Positions 28,401 through 40,300 of a stretch of DNA of 64,000 nucleotides are shown one piece after another. Position numbers and translations under genes: made by a program. How positions within the stretch are numbered: position 1 is the first letter of the stretch; every line of letters starts with the position of its first letter. The notes below the pieces were generated by a model, which did no database searches, had not been told where the DNA came from, and was given only the letters and a program-made list of their open reading frames with translations. The stretch is from Anaerolineae bacterium (GTDB taxonomy: Bacteria; Chloroflexota; Anaerolineae; Promineifilales; Promineifilaceae): assembly GCA_030425205.1 (NCBI GenBank), contig JAUIAP010000020.1, positions 1-64,000 on the forward strand, read 5' to 3'.

Positions 28401-30783
28401 CGGGGTCTTCGTAGATGATGGCGACATCGGTGCCGCGTTCCTCGCTGATGGAAAGGCCAGTCAGCGTCCACGTTTCGCGGTAGACGTGAATCGTGCGCAT
28501 CACGTCCTGCTTGTCGCAGTCGGGCAATGTTTCGCCCGCGTTGATGCATTCATCGCTCAACATCTGCACCAACCAAACGAGGTTATAGGTGTGGTCACTG
28601 CCCCAATCGGCGATGGACGGGTCGCCCGTTGTCGCTTGACTGGGGAAGTACGGCATCCGCGCCTTGAATGCAACGGCTGTGCCGCTGTCCGCATGAAGCT
28701 CCTGCACGATCGGGACGTAGACGGCGAGATCGTTGGCCGCTGTGCCGGTGGTGATGTCGGTCACGCCGATGCCGTAGGGGGCGTAGGCGGTTGCGTCGAG
28801 CCACGTTTCAGCGAGGACATTTTGCGGGCGATCTTGTCCCATGTAGGTCGTGTTGACGGGCAGATTGCCGTAATGCCCCGTCCGGCCGGGAATGATAATT
28901 TCGAGTACGGGCGTGATGCGGACTTCGCCGTAGCTGGCGTTGGCGCTAGAACTTTGTGCGGAAAGGTTGGTGGTGTCGGCGAAGGTCGAATCGCTGAAGC
29001 GCGTGATCTGTCCCGCCTCATCAAGCGGCCAGTCGTAAACGGCGTTCATCAATGAGAGGTTGTCGGCGTGGGTCGGCCGCATTTGCAGATCGAGGATGAC
29101 GGGTTCATCGACTGCGAGATTGTTGAGGGTGAGTTCGAGGGGAGAATCGGCCGAAAATACCACCCCCCCATGCGTATTCGGATTGAGATCGTACTGATCG
29201 ACCACGCCATCATCATCATTGTCGTCGTCAAACGCATCGATCACGCCGTTGCCGTCGCTGTCGGGGCAGATGGCGGCGGGATCGTAGTCGGGATTATCGG
29301 CGACGCGGATGAAGCATTCCGCCCCGTCAGGCAAGCCGTCTTTGTTGCTGTCTGGCTCCAGTGGATTCAAATACCACGTTTTGGAGAAATAGCTGAAACC
29401 GGCGATTTCGTCGCCGTCGTTGATCGAGTCACCGTCACTGTCGGCGAGGCGGGCAGCGGTTCCGATGACGAACAGTTCGATGTCGTCGGTCAGGCCGTCG
29501 TTGTCAGTATCGGCCGAATTCGGATCAGTCAAGAAGAAATCCGTCTCGTCAACATCGGCAATCCCGTCGCCATCTGTGTCTGTCCCCCCACTGAGCGTCA
29601 CGCTTGCCATTGCCATCTGCGTGGCGGGTTGCAGTTGATCGACGGCGGGGGTGTTCGGCTGCCAGTACGTCGTGTTGGCGGCGGCGCGTTGCTCGGCCAG
29701 CATGTCTGCTTCCGCCTGTCGCGCCGCGCTCTCAACCTGCCGCGCCTGCGTCTCCTGCTGAAACGCCGACACCGACCGCGCATTTAACAACGGCACAAAC
29801 ACCAACGCCGCGACGTTGACCCATGCGAACAACCGATAAAAGGCGCGCGTTTGCCAGTAGCGCACGCAAAGCAATGCAAGCGTGAACAGTGCGATGAACT
29901 GCACGACGATGAGCGTGAGCGTCTGGACGGGCAAGCGTTGGACGATCCAGATGGTCGGTGCGCTTTGGAATGGTGTATTGATGAGACCGAGTTGTGTCAG
30001 GTCAAAGTTGTCGTAGTTGTGCGTGATGGTGGCGGTGGTGCGTTCAATTTCGGCCGATGCTGGAATCTCCAGCTCAATCACCATGCGGCGCGGCAATCCA
30101 TTCGCGTCGATCCACAGTTCCCCTTGCCCCGTCATCTGGCGATAGACCTCTGAGGATGAGAGGTGCATTCCGGGTGGCAGTTGGCCCCGTTCGCGCAGCT
30201 GGCGTTCCATCTCGCGGCGCATGTGGTCGGCGAAGGCGGTGCTGTCGAGGTCAAACGTGTACTGCGTCGCGCTGAGCAGCGTGTCGCCAAAGGGCTGTGT
30301 TTGACGCTCGCCCAACTGGACGTTGCGGACACCTGACAGGAAGCTGAGGGGATCGCCACCGGGCGCAAACAAATCGGTTATGCCGTCTACCCGTTGCCAC
30401 TGCTGTGTCCCTTGTCGCGCAAACGATTCACCATTGGCAACGCGCACGGCAAGCGCGGTGTCGGGATTGAAGCTGGCGTCTGACCAGAGAGAGAGGGTCA
30501 TCGTTTCGGCCGAAACGTCCACATCTCCTTCCATCCCCATTGTGCGCTGGCGCGGCTGTGCGCCGACGTTGCGGATGCTCGGTTGCGGGTAGGTCGTCTG
30601 CTCGACGAGACCGCGATAGCTAAAGCGTTCACTTTGTTGGGCGCGTTGCCATGCGGTTGTGATTTGGTCGGAGAGGGAGGGGGTGGCGTTAGCAGTTTGG
30701 GTTGAATAGGCGGTCAGCAAAAGCAGAAAAACCGTTACTGGGATCAACAACCAAACGACCTTTGTTGGATGGCAAGTTTTCAT

Positions 30784-30934
30784 TTTTTACCTTTCTCTAC
30801 AGTGGTGGAACCGATACGGCATCGACTCCCGACAGCTTATAGCTTACCAGCAGACGACTTTGCTGTAAGCATCGCAGTTTACCAAATGGGGCGTGAGACG
30901 AACGTGAGATGGCGAATGGGTGGAAAGATTTAGG
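30784..30934. other. Upstream region of the broken giant gene
   Basis: 151 bases without a gene. The ribosome site GAAAGG lies just upstream of the start at 30783; no convincing promoter hexamers were seen. Together with the repeats at 30935-31278 it fills the 519-base gap to the next giant gene. Confidence 0.5.
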
Positions 30935-31051
30935 GCTTATGCACCTGATCGACTTATCGCCACGAATTGCACGAATCACACGAATTGGGTGATTCTGTTC
31001 GCGAAATTTGTGTAATTCATGGCGCGCTTTCTTTAAGTGCCGTGCGTAAGC
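30935..31051. repeat. MITE-like palindromic element, copy 3 of the CACGAATT family
   Basis: About 117 bp with terminal inverted repeats GCTTATGCAC (30935-30944) and GTGCGTAAGC (31042-31051) and an inner hairpin from GCCACGAATT (30959) to ATTCATGGC (31023). It matches the element at 13242-13343 in ends, inner arms and the loop text (TGATTNTGTTCG), so the two are copies of one element. Confidence 0.65.
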
Positions 31052-31155
31052 GCTAGATTTTCAAAATCGAGAGGAATGGCTGCGCACTGACGGCGCGGAA
31101 ATAACTTTCAGGGGGATTGGGCGTCGCCGTCTGGGACGATGGTCTGAGAAGGTAT

Positions 31156-31191
31156 CCTCACCTCAGCCGTATGAGGGCGGCTGAGGTGAGG
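31156..31191. terminator. Perfect 14-bp hairpin
   Basis: Arms 31156-31169 and 31178-31191 are exact complements with an 8-base loop. It lies downstream of the giant gene ending at 31303 (minus strand), with two more hairpins between; possible terminator or transcript-end structure. Confidence 0.6.
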
Positions 31192-31214
31192 GTTCATTGC
31201 ACGTCTAGGGTAAA

Positions 31215-31238
31215 GTTCGGGAAATGGATTTCCCGAAC
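31215..31238. terminator. GTTCGGGAAA hairpin
   Basis: Perfect 10-bp stem (31215-31224 with 31229-31238) and TGGA loop. Its core CGGGAA-TGGA-TTTCCCG is shared with the next hairpin, so one arose by duplication of the other. Confidence 0.6.
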
Positions 31239-31252
31239 CACAGAGTGGTCAT

Positions 31253-31278
31253 GTATCGGGAATTGGATTTCCCGATAC
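31253..31278. terminator. GTATCGGGAA hairpin nearest the giant gene stop
   Basis: 10-bp stem (31253-31262 with 31269-31278), 6-base loop, 24 bases beyond the minus-strand stop at 31303. Related to the hairpin at 6233-6258. Likely terminator of the giant gene. Confidence 0.6.
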
Positions 31279-31302
31279 CATCGCGCACAACCACTCCATT
31301 CC

Positions 31303-34300
31303 TCAAAGGACCTGTTTTGTCTTGCGCCGCTGGATCAAGAGCGTGGCAGCCCCCATCAGCGTCAGCAGCAGGATGACCAACAGCGTGTTTGTCGTCGTCG
31401 TGATCGCGCCATTTTGTAGCGTGATTGCTGTTGGGACCACGTTGCCGTTCATGTCAATCGTCGTACAGTTGTTCATACCGTCACAAAAGACGAAGCTGGT
31501 GTTGGGCGGTAGTGGCGCATTTACCAGACAGGATACTTCCAGCTTTGTCGTCCGCTCGATATCGCTACCCAACTGTGCTTCACCTGCCAGATACCACGTC
31601 GCGTCAAACGTTGTCTCTGTGGGATAGATGGTACATTGTTCAGGCCACTCAATCTCATCAACCACGAGGTTGAAGTCAGTGATGATGAAATTATATTGCT
31701 CTTGTCCTCCGCCTAAATCTTGCATCTCGAAGTCGGTGATGCGCGGCGCAAGCGTGTCTACAACGCCGCTCCAGATGGCGGGTGGCTCTTCATCGACATT
31801 GCCCACGCTGTCCGTGCCGCGACTGCGGACTGTGTAGAACCCTTCGAGACCGTCGGGGATTTGGGCCGTCCAATCGGCCGATTCTGCCCCCACCGCCCGA
31901 CTTGGCAACGACGCTTGCTGCCAATTGGTCTGCGTCATCGCCGCGATCTCATCGGCCGATAACAACCTCTGGTGAATCTGTAAATCATCCAGCGCAAACG
32001 GTGTTGCATCCCCGCCGATGCTCATATACCCTGCCGGGTAATCAAGGGCTAGGTCGGAGTAGTTTGTCTGCACGGCCACGCCATCGACATACACCGTCAT
32101 GTCACTGTAATCCCAGACAAAGGCGTAGTGGTGCAATCCGCTGCTATTGGTGATTGGAATGGTGTAGGAGAACGCATTGGCATCGCTGTAGGTAAATGAA
32201 TCGGCCGATCCTGAATATGCCAATGTGAATAACGTAAATCCAGAATCGTTCTCTCTGAACACAATCTCCCCTTCTCCCATTTCCGACATCCAAAAAGAGA
32301 GCGTCCACTGGTCATACGGGTTGACGAGTACGCCTTTTTCGGCCGAAACCTCAAGCAGGCTCACACGATCTATGCCAAATGCGTTGCCAAACAGCAGCGA
32401 GTTTGCCCCGATGATACCCGTGTAGCTATTGTCACTATCACCACCAGTAACCGTCACATCAACATCCATTCCGCCTACTTCATCCGTCGGCGCGTCATCA
32501 AACGTTAGATGCAACGTCGGCGCGTCGCCTTGCAGACTTTGCGCCTCTGGCTCATAGTAATTAGTGGCGGTTTTAATGTAAAGCCCGTCGATGACACCCG
32601 CAAAGCGTCCCGTGCTAGACGCGCCGATCAACAGCGCATCATCACTATTTGCGTTGCCCGGTGCGCTATGGCTAACCGCTTCGATGTACACATCATTGAC
32701 GTAGAACGCAACTTCGTTCGTGGTGTAAAGTTTTGCTGCGACGTGATACCAAACGTTTGGTTTGAGCGTGACGGCAGTCGTATCGTACTGTTTCACACCG
32801 AACGTGTCGAAGCGCAGCCCGCCATCGGCCCGCACGGTGAACGCCCAGCCGTTTGAACTGCTCTGCGAGATATCCGTTGCGATGATCGGCTTGTCACCAC
32901 CAACATCATCGAGCTTGATCCATGCGCCAACTTCAACGTTGTTTGTCGCATCGCTGACACCAGCCAGCACGCCGAGTGATAGCTGATCATCCACACCGTC
33001 AAAGTGGATGCCGCGCCCGTTGCGTCCGTCGATACCCGGCGTGGGGCAACTCGCGCCGCTACAGCTTGCCACGCTGCCGTTGACGACATCGCGGTAGCTA
33101 TCATTGCTGCCCGTTTCGCTGACGTTGTTTTCATCAAACGGCAGGAACAGTTCAAGACCTGTCGGAAATGCGCTGGCGGCAAATGCGGAGCCGTTGATCG
33201 GCTCAAAGGCGACTTCGACCGCTTGGATGCCCGCGACCGTTTGCTGGGTTTCGGCCGAAATCGGATTCTCCGTCACCGTCCCTTCAAGCGAACTGCTCGC
33301 GTTGAGATATTGCGTCACTTCCACGCTGCTGCGTCCGTTGCCAACCGTCGCCTTGGGCGCGTTGATTTCAGTCACAACGCTGCTTGGATCGGTGTTGTCA
33401 ATCGTAAATGCAGGGATTGGGAAAACCGTTTTGTTACCAACTTTGTCAATCGCCACAACTTCACCTGTGTAAAGCCCTGTCGGGTTGTCGGCACGGATGA
33501 CGTATTGATGTGACCAACCGCCCGCCGTCACAAGCACGGTCTGTTCGGGGGGTGCGCCGACGGAAACACCGTTGGCGTCGTAAAGCGTCACCGTCACGCT
33601 TGCTAAGCCAGATGACCCACTGCCATCAGCGAGGTTGGGATCGCTGACCCCGCCCCTCAGCGCAACCGTCCAGAGTGTTGGATCGGTCGTGCTGGTTGCT
33701 GCAAATGGGGTTGCGGGCAGCGCATCGACCGACACCGTTGGCGCACTACCATCGACAAAGAGATACTGCGTGGCAACGGTTTCGTTAAGGTTGCCTGCTG
33801 CATCGATCGCATGGATGTCAAATTGATATTCACCTTCACTCTGTGGTTTGAAGAGGCCGCAGAACGCTTGCCCGCTAACCGCATCCTCGCAGGGAGAGGC
33901 AAAGTTGAAACCCTGACTGTTGTACAGGGAATCGGCATAGATCATCAGCGTCGAGGCGACGTAGGAGTGTTGATCGGCCGAATCCAACAAGATAACCTGT
34001 TCTTTCAGCGGCAGCCACTGTCCCGCCTGTGTCAATTCAACCGTTGAGGGTTCCCTATCAACGGTGAACTTCGTCCGCCGTTCCTCATCGACCCACGTCA
34101 CTTGGAAGTTATAGATGTTGGCAATCTCCTCTTCGGCGATGTCCGCATAGCCGAAGTAGAAGGCGACTTCATCGAGCAATCCATCAAAGTAGTGTGTCGT
34201 TGATGTTCCCGGGAAATTTGCGCCACCGAGAAAAAGCGAGCCTGTGAAATTCCCTGTAGCTGTCCCGCTTTCGACCAATGCGCCATTGACAAAGATTTGG

Positions 34301-37300
34301 TGAACGCCATCCACACGACGGAAGGCGACATGTGACCATTGCTCTTCAGGCAGTGCACGCTCGTCAATGATGACGTTAGAAGCATTGTCATAGAATGCGG
34401 GTTTGCCATCAACCAGGCCCAGCCAGATGGTGGGATTGAACTGTGAGCCTGCAATCGGCCGATACGTTGGCGACCCATTGCCTGTCGCGTTGCGCGGATA
34501 GACCCACGCCATGATTGTAAAGCTGTTAGATGGGAAGGCGCCAAAAAGACTATCAGACCTTCCGTTAAAATCATATGCGCCGTAAATTTGCCCTGCGCTA
34601 ATGGTTGGATCCTGTGGACGCGGGTTTGTAATGTCTGAGAGATCATCTGCGTGAAAAACCTTAGACGGAACACGATAGCTTTCAGCGACTGCACCACCCC
34701 CTTGGTCACCATCACGTTTGACAACGATTTCGTCGGCAAACCCTTTATAGAAATCAGAGGCTGTATTGCCATCCCAATCTTGACCAATGCTAAAGCGTCC
34801 CGTGCTGGTCGGCTTTGTGTTCATCGTGAACAGGTTTTCGCGGTTTCCGTTCACTGAGATTGCTGCGTTTCCTTCTGAGGTAACCAGGTAGTTGACGGAG
34901 AAGTAGATGTGATGCCACTCGCCGCGTGCAAAGCTGTTGGGCGTGATGGTGCTGATATTTGTGAGACCATCATAGACGCGCACCTTAAAGCGATCCACAC
35001 CTTCTGCAATGATTCCAATCATAAAACGATTGTTGCCGTTGCTATCATGGAACCCCATGAGGTAAGGCTCTGTGTCAAAATTGGGGAAATCCATGTCGGG
35101 CTTGAACCAACCCGCAACCGTCAACCCGTTTTCTTGAATGTCGGGATGGTTGGCCGCCGCAGTCACGTATGGACTCACGTCGTTCGCCTCAATGTAATCA
35201 TTCACGCCGTCGAAGTGAACGGCAACCGTCTCTCGACCCGGCAACCCCGTCGTTGGGCAGCTTGTGCCGCTGCATGAGCCAACGGTTAGATTGAGCGCGT
35301 CATTGAACAGCGTCGCGCCCGGTCGTTCATCCATTTTGAAACGTGAGATTTCAACGTTGCTGGCATAGAGGTCTGTGATCTGTGTGGCATTGAACGCTCG
35401 CGTGTAGAGGCGCACATCTTTGATCGCGCCATCATACGGCAGCGAGTCGTTTTCAAACTCCCAGCGCAGTTGGGCAATGTCGTCATACCCATCCCAAAAA
35501 CCGCACGTCGGGTCGTTAGGCGTGGTTGAAAATTTGACATCGGTGGACTGAATGTAACTCGGCTCGTTTGTTCTGAAGATGATGTTATTTGCGCTGACGC
35601 TACGCTTCATGCGTTCATCGTCGCCGTCACACGTCGTGCGGTCGCTGCCGTCGGTGTCGTTTTCGCAGACGCTGACATACGCCGTCCCCTCAAACTCTCG
35701 CCAGCCGACACTTGCAATCGAGGTAAAGTTCGCGCCATCGCTGCCGCTGTCGTGCCAGTATTCGCGGTCGGTGTAGTCACCCGATGACCAGTAGTTGATG
35801 TTATATTCTCCGTCACCCGGCCCATCCGCCTCACATTCGAGCTTGAACTGTGTGAATTTGAAGCGGGCTGTTTGGGAAGATCGGCCGATGTCAAACTGTT
35901 GATAAGCCGAGTTGGGGCGACTGCTGCCAAAGTTCAAGGTGCCTTTATACGTTTGATCGATATACACATCGGCAACGGAGTTGTTTGCACCGTTCACGCG
36001 GTCAAAACTGAGGGCGACGTGGTGCCATCTGCCATCAAACGGCAATGCGTTTGCCATAGAGAGCTCGGTCCAACTGCTGCCTGTGCCATAGCCGAAGATC
36101 AGCGTTGTGCCAATCAGTAAGACGGATGGATATCCATTGTTTTTGCCGCTGCGATAGCCAAACACGCCGCGTCGGTCGGTGCCGTTTGGTAACTGCTGCA
36201 CCCAAAGCGAAAGCGTAAAGTCGGTGCTGTTGAGGTTGTAGCGACTTTGTGACGAGACGCTGTAGTAGTCAGAAACGCCGTCGTAATTATCGGCCGATTC
36301 CTTCTGATAGACTAAGTTTTCCGTCTGTTCAATCACCTTTGGCGGCTGCACATCGATCACCGCGCTCGCCGTCTGCGTAATCTCATACTGTCCCGATGCG
36401 GGTACGCTGTTGAACGTAAACGTCTGGGTTTCGGGCGGGAGAATCCCGCGCGGCGGCAAATTAAAGTTACGCGGAGCCAATCCACCGTTCAGGAATGCAG
36501 GGGTTTCTGTCTGCAATAACCCTTCGATGTTACGCGCCAGCAGCTTGCTCTCAATCTCCGTCGTGAACGTCAGCGGCGCATCGCCAGTGACGATGTCATC
36601 ATCTAAGTTATAGGCGTTGTATAGCGCGTAGAAAATGCCGCCCACATCAAGCGGCGTGTTATAGATAACAACCTCGTCGATGAAACCGACAAACGGCTCG
36701 TTGAGCGTCGTGGCATTGACGTTGGTTGAACTGCCGATCAAGACATCATCATTGGACGAGGGAGACATCCCCGCGATGTTGTGCGTGACCTGTTCCGACA
36801 ATTCGCCGTTGACATAAAAGCTTACCCGCGTCTGTCCCCCGACCAACTCAACGACGGCGGCGACGTGCGACCATTCGCCCAGCGGGATTGCGCTGGCGGC
36901 CGTGCCGTTGAAATCAACAACGCCATACGCTGTGAACAGCAGATTGCCGTTATCCATGCCGAAGCCAAAGCCATCGGCCCCGTAGGTGCGCGAAATGGTG
37001 ACAAATCGCTTACGCCCGCTGATGTTGTCAGGGTTGACCCATGCGGCGACGGTGAAGTTGTTTGTCAACTGATTGATTTTGGGAATGTAACCCAGCGACA
37101 CGACGTCGTTGCCGTCAAAATAGGCGGCGTTGACGGCGAGACCCTGCACGCCGCTGATCGGACATTGTGTATCACTACACTGTCCATTGCTGAGCGAGGC
37201 GGGACTGCTGCTATCGACAAAGGTCGTCGCAGCGGCTGTCTCGTCAAAGCGCACGAGCAGTTGTGCTGAGTCCGTTTCACGCAGGTCTGTCTCATAACGC

Positions 37301-40300
37301 ATCACCGATGGATCGCTGGCGGCGCGTGGACTGAGACCAAGCGCACGCTCGCGCTGATCTAGCACGTTGTCGTTGTCTGCATCGGCCGTCAGCGGATCAG
37401 AGTACGCCCATGAGAGCGATGTCTCACCGTTGATATAGTTATAGCCAATGCTCCACCCCGTTTTCTCAAGATCATCGTTTAGCCCATCACCATCGCTATC
37501 TGCACGCAGCGGGTCGGAGCCAAAACGCACCTCTTCAAGATCGGTCAGCGCATCACCATCACTGTTGCTACTTTCAGGATTTGTGCCGATGCGCAACTCT
37601 TGCAGGTCGGTCACGCCGTCGCCGTCGGTGTCGAACAGGCTGTCGTTCGGGTCGATTCCCGCATACAATCCGTCGCCGTCCGCATCAACCAGCGGTGGGA
37701 AGCGCACCTTGTCCGCTGTCCCCCAGCCCCACGCTAGGGCATAGCTGTCGCTGCCCGTCGGGGTCAAATCGTAAAAGTCGTTGAGTGACGCGGGGAAGAC
37801 GTCAAACTTGAGACCCAAGTCGATGTAGTTGCTCTCGTTGCGTGAGCTGAGATGACATTCAGGGATGACGGGTGGGAACAGCAGCGGGTTCGGCCACGTG
37901 ATGCACTCCTGTGTGGGCGACGCATACCCTTCGGCGAGAAAGGCGGGCAACTGCACGTTAATACCTGCGTTGGGCAGCGTAACAAGACCGGGCAGTGGGA
38001 CGACATTAAATATTTGATCGTAAGTATCGTTGCCCAAGGCGTTCCAGCCATTGGGGTTGCCGTCGAGCTTCACGCCATTGTGGATTTGTTTGTCTTCGTC
38101 CGTTTCGGCCGATCCCACCATCTGATAGACAAACGTCGCGCTGCGCGTGTTTGCCTCGTTGAACTGCCAACCATAAAGCAGGCTGAGCGGGCTGTCGAAA
38201 CTTTGTGTCTGAATTTTGTTGCGCACGGCAACATCCACCTGCATACTCGCACCGGGAACAAACCCTGCTGCTTCGTTAAAGAGGCGTGGATCGAGCGTCG
38301 TCAGCGACATACGGTGTGGATTGTCGAGGTCGATGATGTCGGTGGCATCGTAGATAAAGTAGGCGACCGCCTCTCCCAAAACGCCCGTAATCCCTTTGCA
38401 AACCCATTGCACGGCAACACTGCGCTCCTCCACATCGGGTGCCGCGACACCACATATCAGCGAAATCAGGCTGTCAATTAAGCCAATGATGCCAACGATA
38501 ATTGCACCCACGCCTGTTGATGCCAATGCCGCCAGCAAAACGGAAACGATCAGGTTCGCAACAATCCCAGAGAGCGCGGCATTAAATTGCAGCGTGAAAA
38601 ATCCAACACCCGCCGCCAACATCTGATAGATGAAGATGCCAACAGCCAGTAACCCCTCAACAACTAGCCCAACAATAGCGACTACTCTTGCCGCCTTGCC
38701 AGCCTTGAGGCTGTCGGTTAGGGCGGAAAATGATTTGGTGTTGCTGCCCAGTTTCGCCTTAATCTTGAAGAATTTATCAACCTTTTTAAGGTTATCGCCT
38801 AGCGACTGCGCGATGCCGATCCCTTCAAGGGTGCGGATCACCGTTTGCTGGGTGCTGTTATCTTTGTCATTGCTCATGCTGGCAATCGACTTCGACGTGC
38901 CGACGAGCAGTTGGGCGGCGGTTGAGGTCAGCGCACCGCCCGCCGCACGCGCCTTGCCCGTCAGCGTGACGTTTTTTGCGTTGCTGGTCAGCCGCTCCCA
39001 GCCCGTAATCTTGAGGCCAGCTTGCTTGATCGCTCGGCCGACTGACCCCTTATAGGTATATTCGAGCTTGGCGACCATACGCTGTCGCCCCGTTTGCTGC
39101 GCGCGTTTGTAGACTGAATGTTCAAAGTCAAGCACCTCGTACATTGGCTCAAGAAACGCCTTTGTCAACGCCCCCTTTGCCTTACCCGTTGCGTTGATGA
39201 CGCTGGCGACCGTTTGAATATCTTTGTCCGTCACGGCCGCGCCTTCGGTGATGGTCCACATGTTTTGACGTGCACCGTTGTTTTCGACCTCGACCACATT
39301 GCCAATACCCGCAAAAATAGTCAGGTAGGCTACTTGCGTAAAGCGTATGTCAGCCGCTGCTTCAAACTCTTTTTCGAGATCGCCGTCGGGGAGATATTCG
39401 GATGAGGTGGGCAACATCAACTCTAGGCGATCCCAATACTGTTCAATCGGCATCGCTTCCCAATCGCCATCGCTGTAGCGAAACGGTTTCCAACTGAGCG
39501 TGGTTGCCGTCACGGGTTCGATTTTGTCGGTGGCCGCGCCGGGATCAAAGTCGATGGTCAATGTATTTCCCGACGTTGCGGTGTTTGCGGTTGATTCCAT
39601 GCCGATCCCGCGATACGACTGTTCGGTCGCAATCAGGAGGGTCGGGAACACCTGCGTCGTTGGGCTGCCCAGCGTTGAGGTGAAGGGGAATGTCCCGTCG
39701 CCAAAGTTATTGTCGAGCAGGGATGGAATGGTGACGTTCAGCAACCCTTCCATTTCACCCGGATGTTGATAGTTGAAATTTTGCACTTTGAGCGCATCGA
39801 GGGGGATGTCCCAGCGTTTTTCGGCCGATGTGTTCGTCCCACTCCCCCAGCGTGCGTCAATATCTCCGATGCGCAGATCACGCACCCCGTTGGGGGTCGC
39901 AGAACAGGTCGTGCCATCGGCCGAATCGCAGTCCACGCCTTCAATAAAGATGCGCTGCAACCCATTGGCGAGATGCCATAAATTATCATCCCACTCGACC
40001 AAGTTGCCCTCACGTTCATCGAGGGTGTCGCTCTCAGCCGCCGCGTCTTCAAAAACGACTGCGCCTGATAAGCCCAACTCCTCCGTCACGTTTAACCCTG
40101 TCACAAACCACGATTCATCTTTGTAGGTATGCACAATTTGCGGGCGATTCTCAACGGCAAACGGATGATCACAATCGTCGTCAGGGCAGTAGTCGGTCAA
40201 GACGGTCACCAACCAAACGAGATTGACGGTATTGCTAAGTGTGGCGGACGTGTTGCGCTCATAAAACATGCGCCCGTTGAACGCTTCCGTGCGACCGGTC

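Larger units (their letters stand above)
23211..30783 (-). pseudogene. Broken giant LamG/TSP3 surface protein (paralogue of the 31303-43230 gene)
   Basis: Total length 7573 bases, one more than a multiple of three; removing one base and reading through one stop gives about 2523 residues. Layout: N-terminal membrane segment (10-30), an LppX/LolA-like domain (40-270), a second membrane block (278-331), TSP3 calcium repeats of DxDxDGxxD type (398-534), a beta-rich region, a long polytopic block (about 1031-1271), a second TSP3 array (1488-1594), three LamG domains, and a C-terminal membrane segment ending RIRDWRNGQASR. N-domain, membrane block, TSP3 arrays and C-terminal CDAAGNCTTV match the upstream giant, so they are paralogues. 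ATG 30783 has GAAAGG upstream. Two lesions (separate entries) split it into 30783-25432, then 25337-24123 and 24116-23211. Outside these the frame is clean, so decay is recent or the lesions are assembly errors. Confidence 0.8.

Noticed and set aside
28486..29787. Long + strand frames (189 and 239 residues) opposite the giant gene
   Set aside because: Antisense to the TSP3 and N-terminal regions, whose GC-rich Asp codons leave open frames on the other strand; no ribosome sites or domains.
23211..30783. Programmed frameshift or stop readthrough
   Set aside because: The shift site has no slippery run, and a second lesion (TAA for a Tyr) lies further on; two unrelated lesions fit decay or sequencing error better.
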